NCBI RefSeq assembly: GCF_049844995.1
Contig: NZ_JBNCMC010000001.1
Span: forward strand, 186,001 to 250,000
Length of the DNA: 64,000 nucleotides
Origin: Luteimicrobium sp049844995
GTDB taxonomy: Bacteria; Actinomycetota; Actinomycetes; Actinomycetales; Cellulomonadaceae
Direction: 5' to 3'
The translations under genes were made by a program, and so were the position numbers. Under the pieces are notes generated by a model. That model saw nothing but the letters and a program-made list of their open reading frames with translations. It ran no database searches and had not been told where the DNA came from. Below are positions 8,880 to 17,283 of this stretch, one piece after another; position 1 is the first letter of the stretch, and each line of letters begins with the position of its first letter.

Positions 8880-9184
8880 GCCTCGCGAGGACGCTCCCGC
8901 GCCGCGTGCTCATCGCGCCGATCCGCTGGTACCAGCGGATCGTCTCGCCGATGCGACCGGCGACGTGCAAGTACTACCCGTCGTGCTCGAGCTATGCCGT
9001 CACGGCGCTCGAGCGCCACGGGATCCTCAAGGGAACCCTCCTGGCGGCCTGGCGGCTGCTGCGCTGCAACCCCTGGAGCAAGGGCGGCGTCGACGACGTG
9101 CCGCCGCTCGGGGAGTGGCGCTCGCCGACGCTGCACGAGCGCCAGGACCACGACCACCACCACCTGACCGGTACGGCAGCCTGA
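8876..9184 (+). CDS. yidD: Membrane protein insertion efficiency factor YidD
   Basis: A 102-residue small amphipathic protein of the YidD family, thought to assist YidC-dependent membrane insertion. The core runs from LIAPIRWYQRIVSP through the conserved CKYYPSCSSYAVTALERHG to the RCNPWSKGGVDDVPP signature. A His-rich tail (HDHHHL) is unusual but lies outside the conserved core. It starts with an ATG overlapping the rnpA stop. Confidence 0.95.
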   Translation: MSLARTLPRRVLIAPIRWYQRIVSPMRPATCKYYPSCSSYAVTALERHGILKGTLLAAWRLLRCNPWSKGGVDDVPPLGEWRSPTLHERQDHDHHHLTGTAA

Positions 9185-9227
9185 TGCCGCACCACGGGAA
9201 CCCCCCATACAGGGAGCTCTGACCACG

Positions 9228-10388
9228 ATGTTCGACACGATCCTCCAGCCCATCGAGTGGGCGGTGGCATGGATCATGTACGCCTGCCACTGGGTCCTGA
9301 CTCATATCGGTTTTTCCGATGGACCCAGCTTTGCGTGGGTTCTGTCGATCGTCGGCCTGGTGATCGTCATCCGGATCATCCTGATCCCGCTGTTCTTCCG
9401 GCAGATCAGGGCGTCGCGCGGCATGCAGATGATGCAGCCCGAGCTGCAGGCGATCCAGAAGAAGTACAAGGGCAAGAGCGACCCCGCGTCCCGCGAGGCG
9501 CTGTCCCGCGAGACCATGGCGCTCTACCGCAAGCACGGCACCAACCCCTTCGCCTCGTGCCTGCCGATCCTGCTGCAGTCGCCGATCTTCTTCGCGCTGT
9601 TCCGCGTGCTCAACCACCTGCCGCAGATCGCGGACGGCAAGAAGGACGCGATCGGGCCGATCAACGCGGCCGTCGCGCACGACATCGAGACCTCCCAGAT
9701 CTTCGGAGCCCAGCTCTCCGACGTGTTCCGGACTGCGGGGACGAGCGAGGCCAAGATCGCTGCGGCGGTCCTGATCGTCGCCATGTGCGCCACGACGTTC
9801 TTCACGCAACGCCAGCTCACGATGAAGAACATGCCGGCGTCGGCGCTCCAGGGCCCGATGGCCCAGACCCAGAAGCTCATGCTCTGGGGCTACCCGGTGA
9901 TCTTCGCGATCTCGGGCATCAACTTCCCGATCGGCGTCCTCGTCTACTGGACCACGACGAACCTGTGGTCGATGGGCCAGCAGTTCTACACGATCAAGCG
10001 CATGCCGGCGCCGGGCTCGGAGGCCGAGCGCATCTACAAGGAGAAGAAGGCCGCGCGGGACCGCGCCAAGGGGATCATCCCCGAGGAGCCGCTGATCATC
10101 GAGGCGCCGCGTGGCCAGCGTCAGCAGCCCAAGCGCAAGGACCGCACCAAGGGCCCGGCGAAGCCGGCGGCGTCGGTCGCGAAGGCTGAGCCGTCGACCG
10201 CCTCCGCCGAGCCGGCGGCGGACACCACGCCGGCCGCGACTTCGGCGTCCCGTGGGAGCAAGGCCGGCAACGGGTCGAGCGCGCGGCCCGCCGGCGGCGT
10301 ACAGGGCGGCAAGTCCGGCTCCCCCGGCGGGGCGGGGCAGCAGCGCCCGGCCGGCCCTGGTTCGGGCAAGAAGCGCAAGAAGCGATAG
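9228..10388 (+). CDS. yidC: Membrane protein insertase YidC
   Basis: A 386-residue YidC/Oxa1/Alb3 insertase that places proteins in the cytoplasmic membrane, alone or with SecYEG. Membrane segments are visible near residues 37-60 (AWVLSIVGLVIVIRIILIPLFF, which carries the hydrophilic-groove arginine), 105-125, 175-195 and 215-245. The cytoplasmic tail, about 120 residues rich in Lys, Pro, Gly and Ala, ends in GSGKKRKKR, as is common in actinobacterial YidC. It follows yidD with a clear ribosome-binding site. Confidence 0.95.
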   Translation: MFDTILQPIEWAVAWIMYACHWVLTHIGFSDGPSFAWVLSIVGLVIVIRIILIPLFFRQIRASRGMQMMQPELQAIQKKYKGKSDPASREALSRETMALYRKHGTNPFASCLPILLQSPIFFALFRVLNHLPQIADGKKDAIGPINAAVAHDIETSQIFGAQLSDVFRTAGTSEAKIAAAVLIVAMCATTFFTQRQLTMKNMPASALQGPMAQTQKLMLWGYPVIFAISGINFPIGVLVYWTTTNLWSMGQQFYTIKRMPAPGSEAERIYKEKKAARDRAKGIIPEEPLIIEAPRGQRQQPKRKDRTKGPAKPAASVAKAEPSTASAEPAADTTPAATSASRGSKAGNGSSARPAGGVQGGKSGSPGGAGQQRPAGPGSGKKRKKR

Positions 10389-10481
10389 GCAGCCGGCGCC
10401 GCTTCCAGGCGCTCGTGCGTTCCAGGCCGCCGCGGTGCAGTGCCGCACCGCAGCCACCAGCGTGTACCTAAGGAGAAACCC

Positions 10482-10985
10482 ATGACGTCCTCCGAGACGC
10501 ACCCGGCCGAGCCGGCCCCGACCAAGCGCCTGGAGGAGGAGGGCGAGATCGCCGCCGACTACCTCGAGGAGCTGCTCGACATCGCCGACCTCGACGGCGA
10601 CATCGAGATCGACGTCGAGAACGACCGCGCGGCGGTGGAGATCGTCGCCGAGGACCCCGCCGCGCTCCGCCACCTCGCCGGGGACCAGGGCGAGGTCTTG
10701 GAAGCGCTCCAGGAGCTCACCCGCCTGGCCGTGCAGACTCGCACGGGCGAGCGGAGCCGGCTGATGCTCGACGTCGCCGGCTTTCGGGCGGGGCGTCGTA
10801 CCGAGCTGATGGCGATCGCCGCCGACGCGATCGCGAGCGTTCAGGAGTCGGGCAAGGAGCTCGCTCTGGCCCCCCTCAACGCCTTCGAGCGGAAGGTGGT
10901 CCACGACCAGGTCTCCGCCGCCGGCCTGACGAGCGACTCGCGTGGCGTGGAGCCCGAGCGTTACGTGGTGGTCCTGCCCGCCTGA
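10482..10985 (+). CDS. jag: Jag/KhpB-like KH-R3H RNA-binding protein
   Basis: A 167-residue RNA-binding protein (SpoIIIJ-associated/KhpB family). An acidic N-terminus leads into a KH-like region (DGDIEIDVENDRAAVEIV through GDQGEVLEALQELT) and a C-terminal R3H domain (LAPLNAFERKVVHDQVSA...GVEPERYVVVLP). The ATG at 10482 follows a strong AAGGAG; the open frame runs 14 codons further upstream without homology. It is the last gene of the rpmH operon and is followed by a strong hairpin. Confidence 0.92.
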   Translation: MTSSETHPAEPAPTKRLEEEGEIAADYLEELLDIADLDGDIEIDVENDRAAVEIVAEDPAALRHLAGDQGEVLEALQELTRLAVQTRTGERSRLMLDVAGFRAGRRTELMAIAADAIASVQESGKELALAPLNAFERKVVHDQVSAAGLTSDSRGVEPERYVVVLPA

Positions 10986-11001
10986 TTGCGCGAACCACCG
11001 C

Positions 11002-11037
11002 ACAGGGCGGCCAGCCGGAAACGGCTGGCCGCCCTGT
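11002..11037 (+). terminator. Intrinsic-type hairpin after jag
   Basis: A perfect 16-bp inverted repeat (11002-11017 pairing with 11022-11037) closed by a GAAA tetraloop starts 16 bases after the jag stop. There is no T-tract, as is usual in high-GC actinobacteria. Confidence 0.8.
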
Positions 11038-11190
11038 CTGCATCTCCGGAGTGTGCGTCGACACGCGGGAACGTGTGCCCGTGCCACGTTGGCGCCATCG
11101 ACGAGTCCCGAGGTAGGCGTCCGTGGCTGGTCGTCGTGCTCGGGGGTCGGGCGCTGGCGCTGGCGTGGTCGACGCCCCCTGCGTCCGGCC

Positions 11191-11206
11191 TGTTTCACGT
11201 GAAACG
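11191..11206. promoter_or_regulatory. parS site 1
   Basis: TGTTTCACGTGAAACG matches the bacterial parS consensus (palindromic GTTTCACGTGAAAC core). It is intergenic, between jag and rsmG, and is a ParB binding site. Confidence 0.9.
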
Positions 11207-11645
11207 CAGGCTGACTGATCCGTCGGCGTCCACGTTTCCGTGGCGGGTTTTGGCGTCCTGTCTCCCCGGCGTACCACCTCCGGGGAACCGTCGGCGACGC
11301 ACGGCGGGTAGGCGGTGGACCGCGCTGCGGGCCCAGACGGACCGCCGCTCGAGTGTCGCGCGTGGTGGTGGCGCACGCAGATGGTCAGCCACGTGCCCAC
11401 TGGGGTTTCACCGCCCCACCCCTGCGGGGGCCGTTGGCGCAGGCGCACATGGGCAGGAAGGGCAGGTCGGGGAATCCTGGCGGGTCCGTCGGCGTCGCTC
11501 CAGGCCGTGTCCCGGTGTCGCGAAAGACGCCGCCTTGGGCCGATGAGCTCACGCCGCGCCACCGCGGTCGGCCCGGTGGCCGTCGGCCGACGAGGGGGAC
11601 GGCTCGACGGGACGACCAAGCCGGCACGGTGAGGACCGGAGCGCA

Positions 11646-11661
11646 TGTTTCACGTGAAACC
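11646..11661. promoter_or_regulatory. parS site 2
   Basis: TGTTTCACGTGAAACC has the full 14-base palindromic core. It is intergenic, 455 bp from site 1. Confidence 0.9.
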
Positions 11662-12356
11662 CGGCGCCGCCGTGCGTGGGCGCGACCTTCTGCGGGTCGG
11701 ACGGGACAGATGCCGGCGCCCGCTGTGGCGCCCGATGACGGTCTCGTGTGAGAGGGCTCCCGGCGCTCGTGATCGGTGCGTCCTGGTGTGTGGCGGCGGT
11801 GGGTTCACGGAACGGTGTCCGTGGCACGGCGCGACAGCCATCGGCCAGCGCGTGCGGACCGGCCGGGAGCGCAGTCTCCGCTGGGCTCCCAGGGAGTCAT
11901 CGCAGCGATGTCGCGGTGGGTGCGCGCCCGCGAGGCGCGCCACCGGCGCGACGGTCGCGCGGGTACGGAAGGCCCGCAATCCAAGGCAGCGGCTCGGTGA
12001 CCTGGGCTGGCCGTCGACGTGCGGTAGGGACCAGACGGATTGACCGCACGGGCCCGGCACGGCGGGTTCGGGACTGGCGCTGCACGCGTGGATCGGAGAG
12101 AGGCGGAGATGAGGGCGTCGCATCGGATCTGTCAACAGGTGGAACGGGCATGGGGACCCGCGTGGCCGGGCCGTCATCGGCCCGCTTGAAGGCGGGGAGA
12201 AGCACGGGAACCGATCCGGTGAGGCGCCCGCGCACGCACCGGGCGGGCACGGTGTGCACCGCGGCACCCGGGTAGGGAATGATGAGCCGGTGAGCGCACA
12301 CCCGGTGTCCGAGGTCCAGCAGCCATCCCCCGTCGACCGCGGCCGGAGCTCCGTCG

Positions 12357-13031
12357 ATGGCTGAGGGCCAGCACCCGAGCCCGGACGATGTTTCACGTGA
12401 AACGGCGGCACGCGACGCGGCGCCTGCTTACTTCGGCGACGCCTACGCTGCCGTGGCTCGCTTCACGCAACGACTTGCCGACGAGGGCGAGACGCGAGGG
12501 CTGATCGGCCCGCGCGAGATCGATCGAATCTGGTCTCGCCACATCTACAACTCGGCGGCCGTCGTTCCGTACCTCCCTCCGCGGGGGACGATCGCCGACC
12601 TCGGCTCGGGCGCCGGACTACCCGGCGTCGTGATTGCTGCGATGCTTCCCGAAGCGGAGGTGTTGTTGGTTGAGCCGATGGAGCGACGGTGCGCCTGGCT
12701 GGCAGAGATCCGCGACGCGCTCGAGCTGGACAACGTCGAGATCAAGCGTGGACGAGCGGAGGAGTTCCACGGCGCCTTCGAGGCCGATGCGGTCACCGCG
12801 CGAGCGGTCGCGGCGCTCGACAAGCTCGCGCGGATGGCGCTCCCGCTGGTGCGCCGCGGCGGTGAGCTCGTGGTGCTCAAGGGTCGCAACGTCGACCAAG
12901 AGCTCCCTGCAGCACGCAAGGTCCTTCGAAAGTTCGGGGCGGGGGAGCCGGAGGTGCTGCGGGCGTCGACCATCGAGGCGGTGGAGGAGACGGTGGTGGT
13001 GCGCGTGGCTCGGCCGAAACTGGGGCGATGA
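12357..13031 (+). CDS. rsmG: 16S rRNA (guanine-N7) methyltransferase RsmG
   Basis: A 224-residue SAM-dependent methyltransferase (GidB family) that methylates G527 (E. coli numbering) of 16S rRNA. The SAM-binding motif is IADLGSGAGLPGVVIA, followed by VLLVEPMERRCAWL and the family block KRGRAEEF...DAVTARAVAALDKL. The N-terminal GLIGPREIDRIWSRHIYNSA is a family signature. The start is ATG 12357. Codons 11-16 contain a parS site read as VSRET. It is the first gene of the rsmG-parA-parB operon, 33 bp before parA. Confidence 0.95.
   Translation: MAEGQHPSPDDVSRETAARDAAPAYFGDAYAAVARFTQRLADEGETRGLIGPREIDRIWSRHIYNSAAVVPYLPPRGTIADLGSGAGLPGVVIAAMLPEAEVLLVEPMERRCAWLAEIRDALELDNVEIKRGRAEEFHGAFEADAVTARAVAALDKLARMALPLVRRGGELVVLKGRNVDQELPAARKVLRKFGAGEPEVLRASTIEAVEETVVVRVARPKLGR
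12389..12404. promoter_or_regulatory. parS site 3 (inside rsmG)
   Basis: TGTTTCACGTGAAACG overlaps codons 11-16 of rsmG and is translated as part of DVSRET. It has the full palindromic core. Confidence 0.9.
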
Positions 13032-13064
13032 CCTGTACGGTCGACCGGGGGCGAACGAGCAGCG

Positions 13065-14666
13065 ATGCCAGACGACAAGGGCGGTGACAGCGGAATGCCA
13101 CGGGGTGGTTCCGGCGGATGGTTCTCACGATTCTCGCGGCACGAGGCACCGAGCTCACCGACCCCTGAGGCGGTCGAGTCGGCGGCTCCCGTCCAGTCTG
13201 CGCAAGGCCCGGCCGGGCCCGTCAACGACGTCGGGCAGGAAGTCGTTTCACGTGAAACCTCGGTGGCCGTTGCAGTCGATACGCCGACGCAGCCCGCGGG
13301 AGAGCAGGGCTCCGATGGTCACCCGGTGGAGCTGTCAACAGAACGTGGTGACCTCACGATCGACTCGGACGCGCCTGTCACGGAGGCTGCCCAGCACAGT
13401 GAGGACGCCGACGAGGCGCGTTCAGACGGCGCCGCTCAGCATGCAGCGGGGACCACGATCGCGGATCGTGACGGAGACGAAGGATCGCCTTTGAAAGAGA
13501 ATCCAGGCCCGGCCGCGGTGCCGGAGGACACTGACGCGGCGGCGGTCTCAGCGGCGGTTGAGTATCCACAGGCGCCTGTGGATCTCGGAGCTGAAGCGGC
13601 TGACGATCCGCAAGATTCCGCGGCTATCGAGCTTTCCACTGCTGGGGACAACGCGGGCGGTATGACTGCGCTCGATGCTCCGCTGACGCTCGTCACGGCG
13701 CCCGACAACCGCGCGGAACTACTCGCCGCGGTTCCGGACGCCGACGACTCGACGCCCCTCGCGGCGGAGCTGGCTCGGGACGTTCGCCGGCGTATCGAGC
13801 TCGAGGGGCGCACGTACCCACGTCCCGACCGCACCCGCGTGATCACGGTGGCCAACCAGAAGGGCGGCGTCGGCAAGACGACCACGACGGTGAACCTGGC
13901 CGCCGCGCTGGCGAAGGCTGGGCTCCACGTGCTGGTCATCGACAACGATCCCCAGGGAAACGCATCGACGGCGCTCGGGATCGAGCACCGCGCCGGGACG
14001 CCGTCGATCTACGAGGTGCTGATCGAGGACGCGCCTATCTCCGAGGTCGTGCAGCAGTGCCCCGACATCGAGACACTGTGGTGTGTGCCCGCCACGATCG
14101 ATCTGTCGGGAGCGGAGATCGAGCTGGTCTCCGTCGTTTCACGTGAAACACGCCTCCGTCGCGCGCTGGACGCGTACATGGCGGAGCGCGAGCACGAAGG
14201 ACAGCCGCGCATCGACTACGTCCTTGTCGACTGCCCGCCCAGCCTGGGGCTCCTCACGGTCAATGCCTTCGTGGTGGGACGGGAGGTGCTGATCCCCATC
14301 CAGTGCGAGTACTACGCGCTCGAGGGCCTGACGCAGCTCTTGAAGACCATCGGCCTCATCCAGTCGCACTTGAATCCGGAGCTTCACGTCTCGACGATCC
14401 TGCTCACGATGTACGACGCTCGGACCAACCTCGCGCAGCAGGTGGCGAGCGAGGTGCGGGAGCACTTCGCCGAGCAGACCCTCCGCACCACGGTGCCCCG
14501 TTCCGTGCGCATCTCGGAGGCGCCCAGCTACGGGCAGTCCGTGGTGACCTACGATCCGAGCTCGTCGGGCGCCCTCGCCTACCTCGAGGCCGCCCGGGAG
14601 CTCTCCGAGCGCGGGCCCGTGACCGTCGGCGCAGACCGCGCCCCTCAGGAAGAGCAGGTGAGCTGA
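13065..14666 (+). CDS. parA: Chromosome partitioning ATPase ParA with long N-terminal extension
   Basis: A 533-residue ParA/Soj ATPase that moves ParB-parS complexes along the nucleoid. The ATPase domain starts near residue 257 (RVITVANQKGGVGKTTTTVNL, deviant Walker A). It continues with LVIDNDPQGNASTALG, YVLVDCPPSLGLLTVNA and IPIQCEYYALEGL, and ends with the SVRISEAPSYGQSV motif. The first 250 or so residues are an acidic, Ala/Glu/Asp-rich disordered extension not found in minimal ParA proteins. Two parS sites are embedded: codons 60-65 in the extension and codons 357-362 in the ATPase domain. It starts at ATG 13065 and ends one base before parB. Confidence 0.95.
   Translation: MPDDKGGDSGMPRGGSGGWFSRFSRHEAPSSPTPEAVESAAPVQSAQGPAGPVNDVGQEVVSRETSVAVAVDTPTQPAGEQGSDGHPVELSTERGDLTIDSDAPVTEAAQHSEDADEARSDGAAQHAAGTTIADRDGDEGSPLKENPGPAAVPEDTDAAAVSAAVEYPQAPVDLGAEAADDPQDSAAIELSTAGDNAGGMTALDAPLTLVTAPDNRAELLAAVPDADDSTPLAAELARDVRRRIELEGRTYPRPDRTRVITVANQKGGVGKTTTTVNLAAALAKAGLHVLVIDNDPQGNASTALGIEHRAGTPSIYEVLIEDAPISEVVQQCPDIETLWCVPATIDLSGAEIELVSVVSRETRLRRALDAYMAEREHEGQPRIDYVLVDCPPSLGLLTVNAFVVGREVLIPIQCEYYALEGLTQLLKTIGLIQSHLNPELHVSTILLTMYDARTNLAQQVASEVREHFAEQTLRTTVPRSVRISEAPSYGQSVVTYDPSSSGALAYLEAARELSERGPVTVGADRAPQEEQVS
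13244..13259. promoter_or_regulatory. parS site 4 (inside parA)
   Basis: CGTTTCACGTGAAACC has the full palindromic core. It lies in the ParA disordered extension and is read as VSRET. Confidence 0.9.
14135..14150. promoter_or_regulatory. parS site 5 (inside parA)
   Basis: CGTTTCACGTGAAACA has the full palindromic core. It lies within the conserved ATPase domain and is read as VSRET. Confidence 0.9.
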
Positions 14667-14667
14667 C

Positions 14668-16113
14668 ATGAAGGAACGTCGCCGTGGGCTGGGGCGTGGA
14701 CTTGGCGCCCTGATCCCCACGAGCTCGGAGGGCGAACGTCCCGTGGACGTCTTCTTCCCGGCGTCGCCCACGGCTGGTGCGCAAGAGACCAGCGTCGCGA
14801 CGATCGATCGGCCGGAGGAAGCGCCGACCGCCGACGCGCCGGTGCCCGACGTTTCACGTGAAACAGCGACCGACTCCGTTGACGAAGAGACGACGCCGAC
14901 GAGTCCGGCCGAGGCGGTCGCGGAGTCGTCCGATCCCGACGAGGGCGCACAGGCGGGTCCGGGTGACACGGATGTCCCCGGCGAGCCGACGACCTCGTCT
15001 CCCGCGGCCGACGGACCCGCGGAGCCGACGACCGAGTACGTCGCGACCGGCGGGCCGGCGGCTACCGAGGACGAGGTCCGGCCGGACGCAGCACCGGAGG
15101 CGAGCGGCAACGCCGACGCGGGGATCGCCGAGCGGGACGGTTCAGTCGGCGCGGCCGGTCGCGCCGAGGCATCGGACGAGGCCGAGATCGCCGAGCCGAC
15201 GGCCGAGCAGGAAGCAGTCCACGCACCGACGGAGCCCCGGTCGTCGTCGGCAGACAGCGCCGGCGACTCCGACGACGGACTCGTGCCGGTCCCCGGCGCG
15301 TCGTTCGCCGAGCTGCCGGTGGCGAGCATCCGCCCGAACCCGCGCCAGCCCCGAACAGTCTTCGACGAGGGGGAGCTGGACGAGCTCGTCGGGTCGATCA
15401 AGGAGATCGGCGTCCTGCAGCCGGTCGTGGTCCGGCCACAACCGGACGAACCCGGACACTACGAGCTCATCATGGGCGAGCGCCGCTGGCGAGCGACGCA
15501 GGCGGCGGGCCTGGATTCGATCCCGGCGATCATTCGGGTGACGGACGACGAGGACCTGCTCCGCGACGCCCTGCTCGAGAACCTCCACCGGTCGGCGCTG
15601 AACCCGCTCGAGGAGGCGGCGGCCTACCGCCAGCTGCTCGACGACTTCGGGTGTACGCACGACGAGCTGGCACTCCGGATCTCCCGGTCCCGTCCGCAGA
15701 TCTCGAACACGCTGCGGCTGTTGCGCCTTCCCCCGCTCGTCCAGCGGCGGGTAGCCGCGGGGGTGCTGTCGGCCGGGCACGCCCGGGCACTGCTGGGCCT
15801 GTCCGACGGCGCGGCGATCGAACGCCTCGCACAGCGGATCGTTTCCGAAGGGCTCTCCGTCCGCGCGACGGAGGAGATCGTGGCGCTGGGCGTCGGCGAC
15901 GAGAAGCCGGCCGCGCACCGCCCGCGTGCGGGCCAGCGGAGCGAGGCCGTCGACGCCCTCGCCTCGCGTCTCTCCGACCGGTTCGAGACTCGCGTCAAGG
16001 TCGACCTGGGCAAGTCGAAGGGCCGCGTGACGATCGAGTTCGGCTCGGTCGAGGACCTCAACAGGATCCTCGACGTGATGGCGCCGGAGGATCCGGGCCT
16101 GCTGCGGAACTGA
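14668..16113 (+). CDS. parB: Chromosome partitioning protein ParB
   Basis: A 481-residue parS-binding CTPase clamp that loads SMC and marks the origin. The N-terminal ParA-contact peptide KERRRGLGRGLGALIP is followed by about 190 acidic low-complexity residues. The CTP-binding/ParB-N domain comes next (ASIRPNPRQPRTVFDE, then the GERRWRATQAAG motif). It is followed by the helix-turn-helix (LALRISRSRPQISNTLRLLRLP) and a C-terminal dimerisation domain (KSKGRVTIEFGSVEDLNRIL). One parS site lies in the linker (codons 61-66). Only one base separates it from parA. A 17-bp hairpin follows the gene. Confidence 0.96.
   Translation: MKERRRGLGRGLGALIPTSSEGERPVDVFFPASPTAGAQETSVATIDRPEEAPTADAPVPDVSRETATDSVDEETTPTSPAEAVAESSDPDEGAQAGPGDTDVPGEPTTSSPAADGPAEPTTEYVATGGPAATEDEVRPDAAPEASGNADAGIAERDGSVGAAGRAEASDEAEIAEPTAEQEAVHAPTEPRSSSADSAGDSDDGLVPVPGASFAELPVASIRPNPRQPRTVFDEGELDELVGSIKEIGVLQPVVVRPQPDEPGHYELIMGERRWRATQAAGLDSIPAIIRVTDDEDLLRDALLENLHRSALNPLEEAAAYRQLLDDFGCTHDELALRISRSRPQISNTLRLLRLPPLVQRRVAAGVLSAGHARALLGLSDGAAIERLAQRIVSEGLSVRATEEIVALGVGDEKPAAHRPRAGQRSEAVDALASRLSDRFETRVKVDLGKSKGRVTIEFGSVEDLNRILDVMAPEDPGLLRN
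14850..14865. promoter_or_regulatory. parS site 6 (inside parB)
   Basis: CGTTTCACGTGAAACA has the full palindromic core. It lies in the disordered linker of ParB and is read as VSRET. Confidence 0.9.
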
Positions 16114-16129
16114 CCGGACCAGCACGAAG

Positions 16130-16167
16130 AAGGCGCGGCGCCCGTCCCACGACGGGCGCCGCGCCTT
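16130..16167. terminator. Bidirectional terminator between parB and ddl
   Basis: A perfect 17-bp inverted repeat (16130-16146 with 16151-16167) and a four-base loop lie between the convergent parB and ddl genes, so the hairpin can end transcripts from both sides. Confidence 0.8.
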
Positions 16168-16214
16168 CGTGTCGGGGCCGGCAGGCGGACGACGGAGCGT
16201 CGACAGTCTGCGCC

Positions 16215-17186
16215 TCAGCGCGGACGCGCGGCGCGCTCGACGATGTCCCGGTAGGTCGCGGCGAGCGTCGTCCCGGAAGCGAGCACGGCCTGCGGGAACA
16301 GCGAGGTCTCGGTCATCCCGGGTGCCACGTTGGTCTCGAGGAAGTGGGGGACGCCGTCCTCGTCGACGATCAGGTCGACCCGACCGAGGTGACGCAGGCC
16401 GAGCTCGCGAAAGGCGGTGACCGCAGCGGAGGACACCCGTTCCGACGTGGCCGGGTCCAGCCGGGCGGGCGTGAAGTACTGGCTGCGCCCCGGGTTGTAC
16501 CGCGCGTCGTAGTCATAGGGCCCGTCCGTGACGATCTCGACCGCGGGGAGGGCGAGGGGTCCGTCGTCGGTCTCGACGATGCTGACAGCGACCTCGGTGC
16601 CGGCGATCGCCCGCTCGACGAGCGCCGCCTCGCCGTAGGCGTAGGAGGCGACGAGGGCGCGCGCGAGGTCGCCGCGCGAGTCGACGACGCTGACCCCGAG
16701 GGCGGAGCCCCCCCGGGACGGCTTGACCACGAGCGGGAGGCCGATGCGTGCGACGAGCGCGTCCATGACGGCGCCGGCGCCGAGCTCGCGGAACAGGTCC
16801 TGCTGCAGGGTCACCGAGTCGGGCGTCGCGATCCCGGCCGCTGAGACGACGCCCTTGGCGATCTCCTTGTTCCACGCGACTCGGCTGCTGCCCGGGCCGG
16901 TGCCCACATAGGGCAGGTCGAGCAGGTCGAGGATCTCCCGGACCGAGCCGTCCTCGCCCGTCGCGCCATGGAGCAGCGGCCAGACGACGTCCGGCGCGAC
17001 GTCGTGAAGGGTGGGCACGAGGTCGGCGTCGACGTCGTGCACGACGACGTCGATCCCGCCGGCGCGCAGCGCGTCGGCCACGCGCCGTCCCGAGCGGACG
17101 GAGACCTCACGCTCGTGTGAGAGCCCCCCGGCGAGGACGACGGCGCGAAGGTCGTCGGAGGAGCGGCTGCTGGTGGGGGACGTCAC
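16215..17186 (-). CDS. ddl: D-alanine-D-alanine ligase family protein
   Basis: A 323-residue ATP-grasp ligase that would join two D-alanines for the peptidoglycan stem peptide. The N-terminal VVLAGGLSHEREVSVRSGRRV is the Ddl signature. ATP-grasp elements are LPLVVKPSRGGSALGVSVV, VERAIAGTEVAVSIVE and the C-terminal GRVDLIVDEDGVPHFLETNVAPGMTETS (in pieces). The GTG at 17186 has GGGAGC upstream; the 56 upstream codons of open frame are Arg/Pro-rich and not conserved. The family also contains D-Ala-D-Lac ligases; Ddl is favoured by the housekeeping context but not proven. Confidence 0.88.
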   Translation of the reverse strand: MTSPTSSRSSDDLRAVVLAGGLSHEREVSVRSGRRVADALRAGGIDVVVHDVDADLVPTLHDVAPDVVWPLLHGATGEDGSVREILDLLDLPYVGTGPGSSRVAWNKEIAKGVVSAAGIATPDSVTLQQDLFRELGAGAVMDALVARIGLPLVVKPSRGGSALGVSVVDSRGDLARALVASYAYGEAALVERAIAGTEVAVSIVETDDGPLALPAVEIVTDGPYDYDARYNPGRSQYFTPARLDPATSERVSSAAVTAFRELGLRHLGRVDLIVDEDGVPHFLETNVAPGMTETSLFPQAVLASGTTLAATYRDIVERAARPR

Positions 17187-17283
17187 GGCGTGCTCCCGGG
17201 TCGGTGGGGCTGGATCAGAGCGGGGATGGTGCAGGCGCGTCGCGACGAGCCGACGGCAGCGCCGACGGGCCGCGGCCGGACGG

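Larger units (their letters stand above)
11038..12356. other. Gene-poor spacer with two parS sites
   Basis: About 1.3 kb between the jag terminator and rsmG has no open frame with recognisable protein character, although many overlapping frames exist on both strands because of the high GC. It contains two parS sites and no other structure that I can support. It may be a centromere-like spacer. Confidence 0.5.

Noticed and set aside
11315..12043. Several overlapping open frames of 100-190 codons between jag and rsmG
   Set aside because: They lie on both strands and all frames with Arg/Gly/Pro-rich noise composition, no good ribosome-binding sites, and overlap parS; none looks like a protein.
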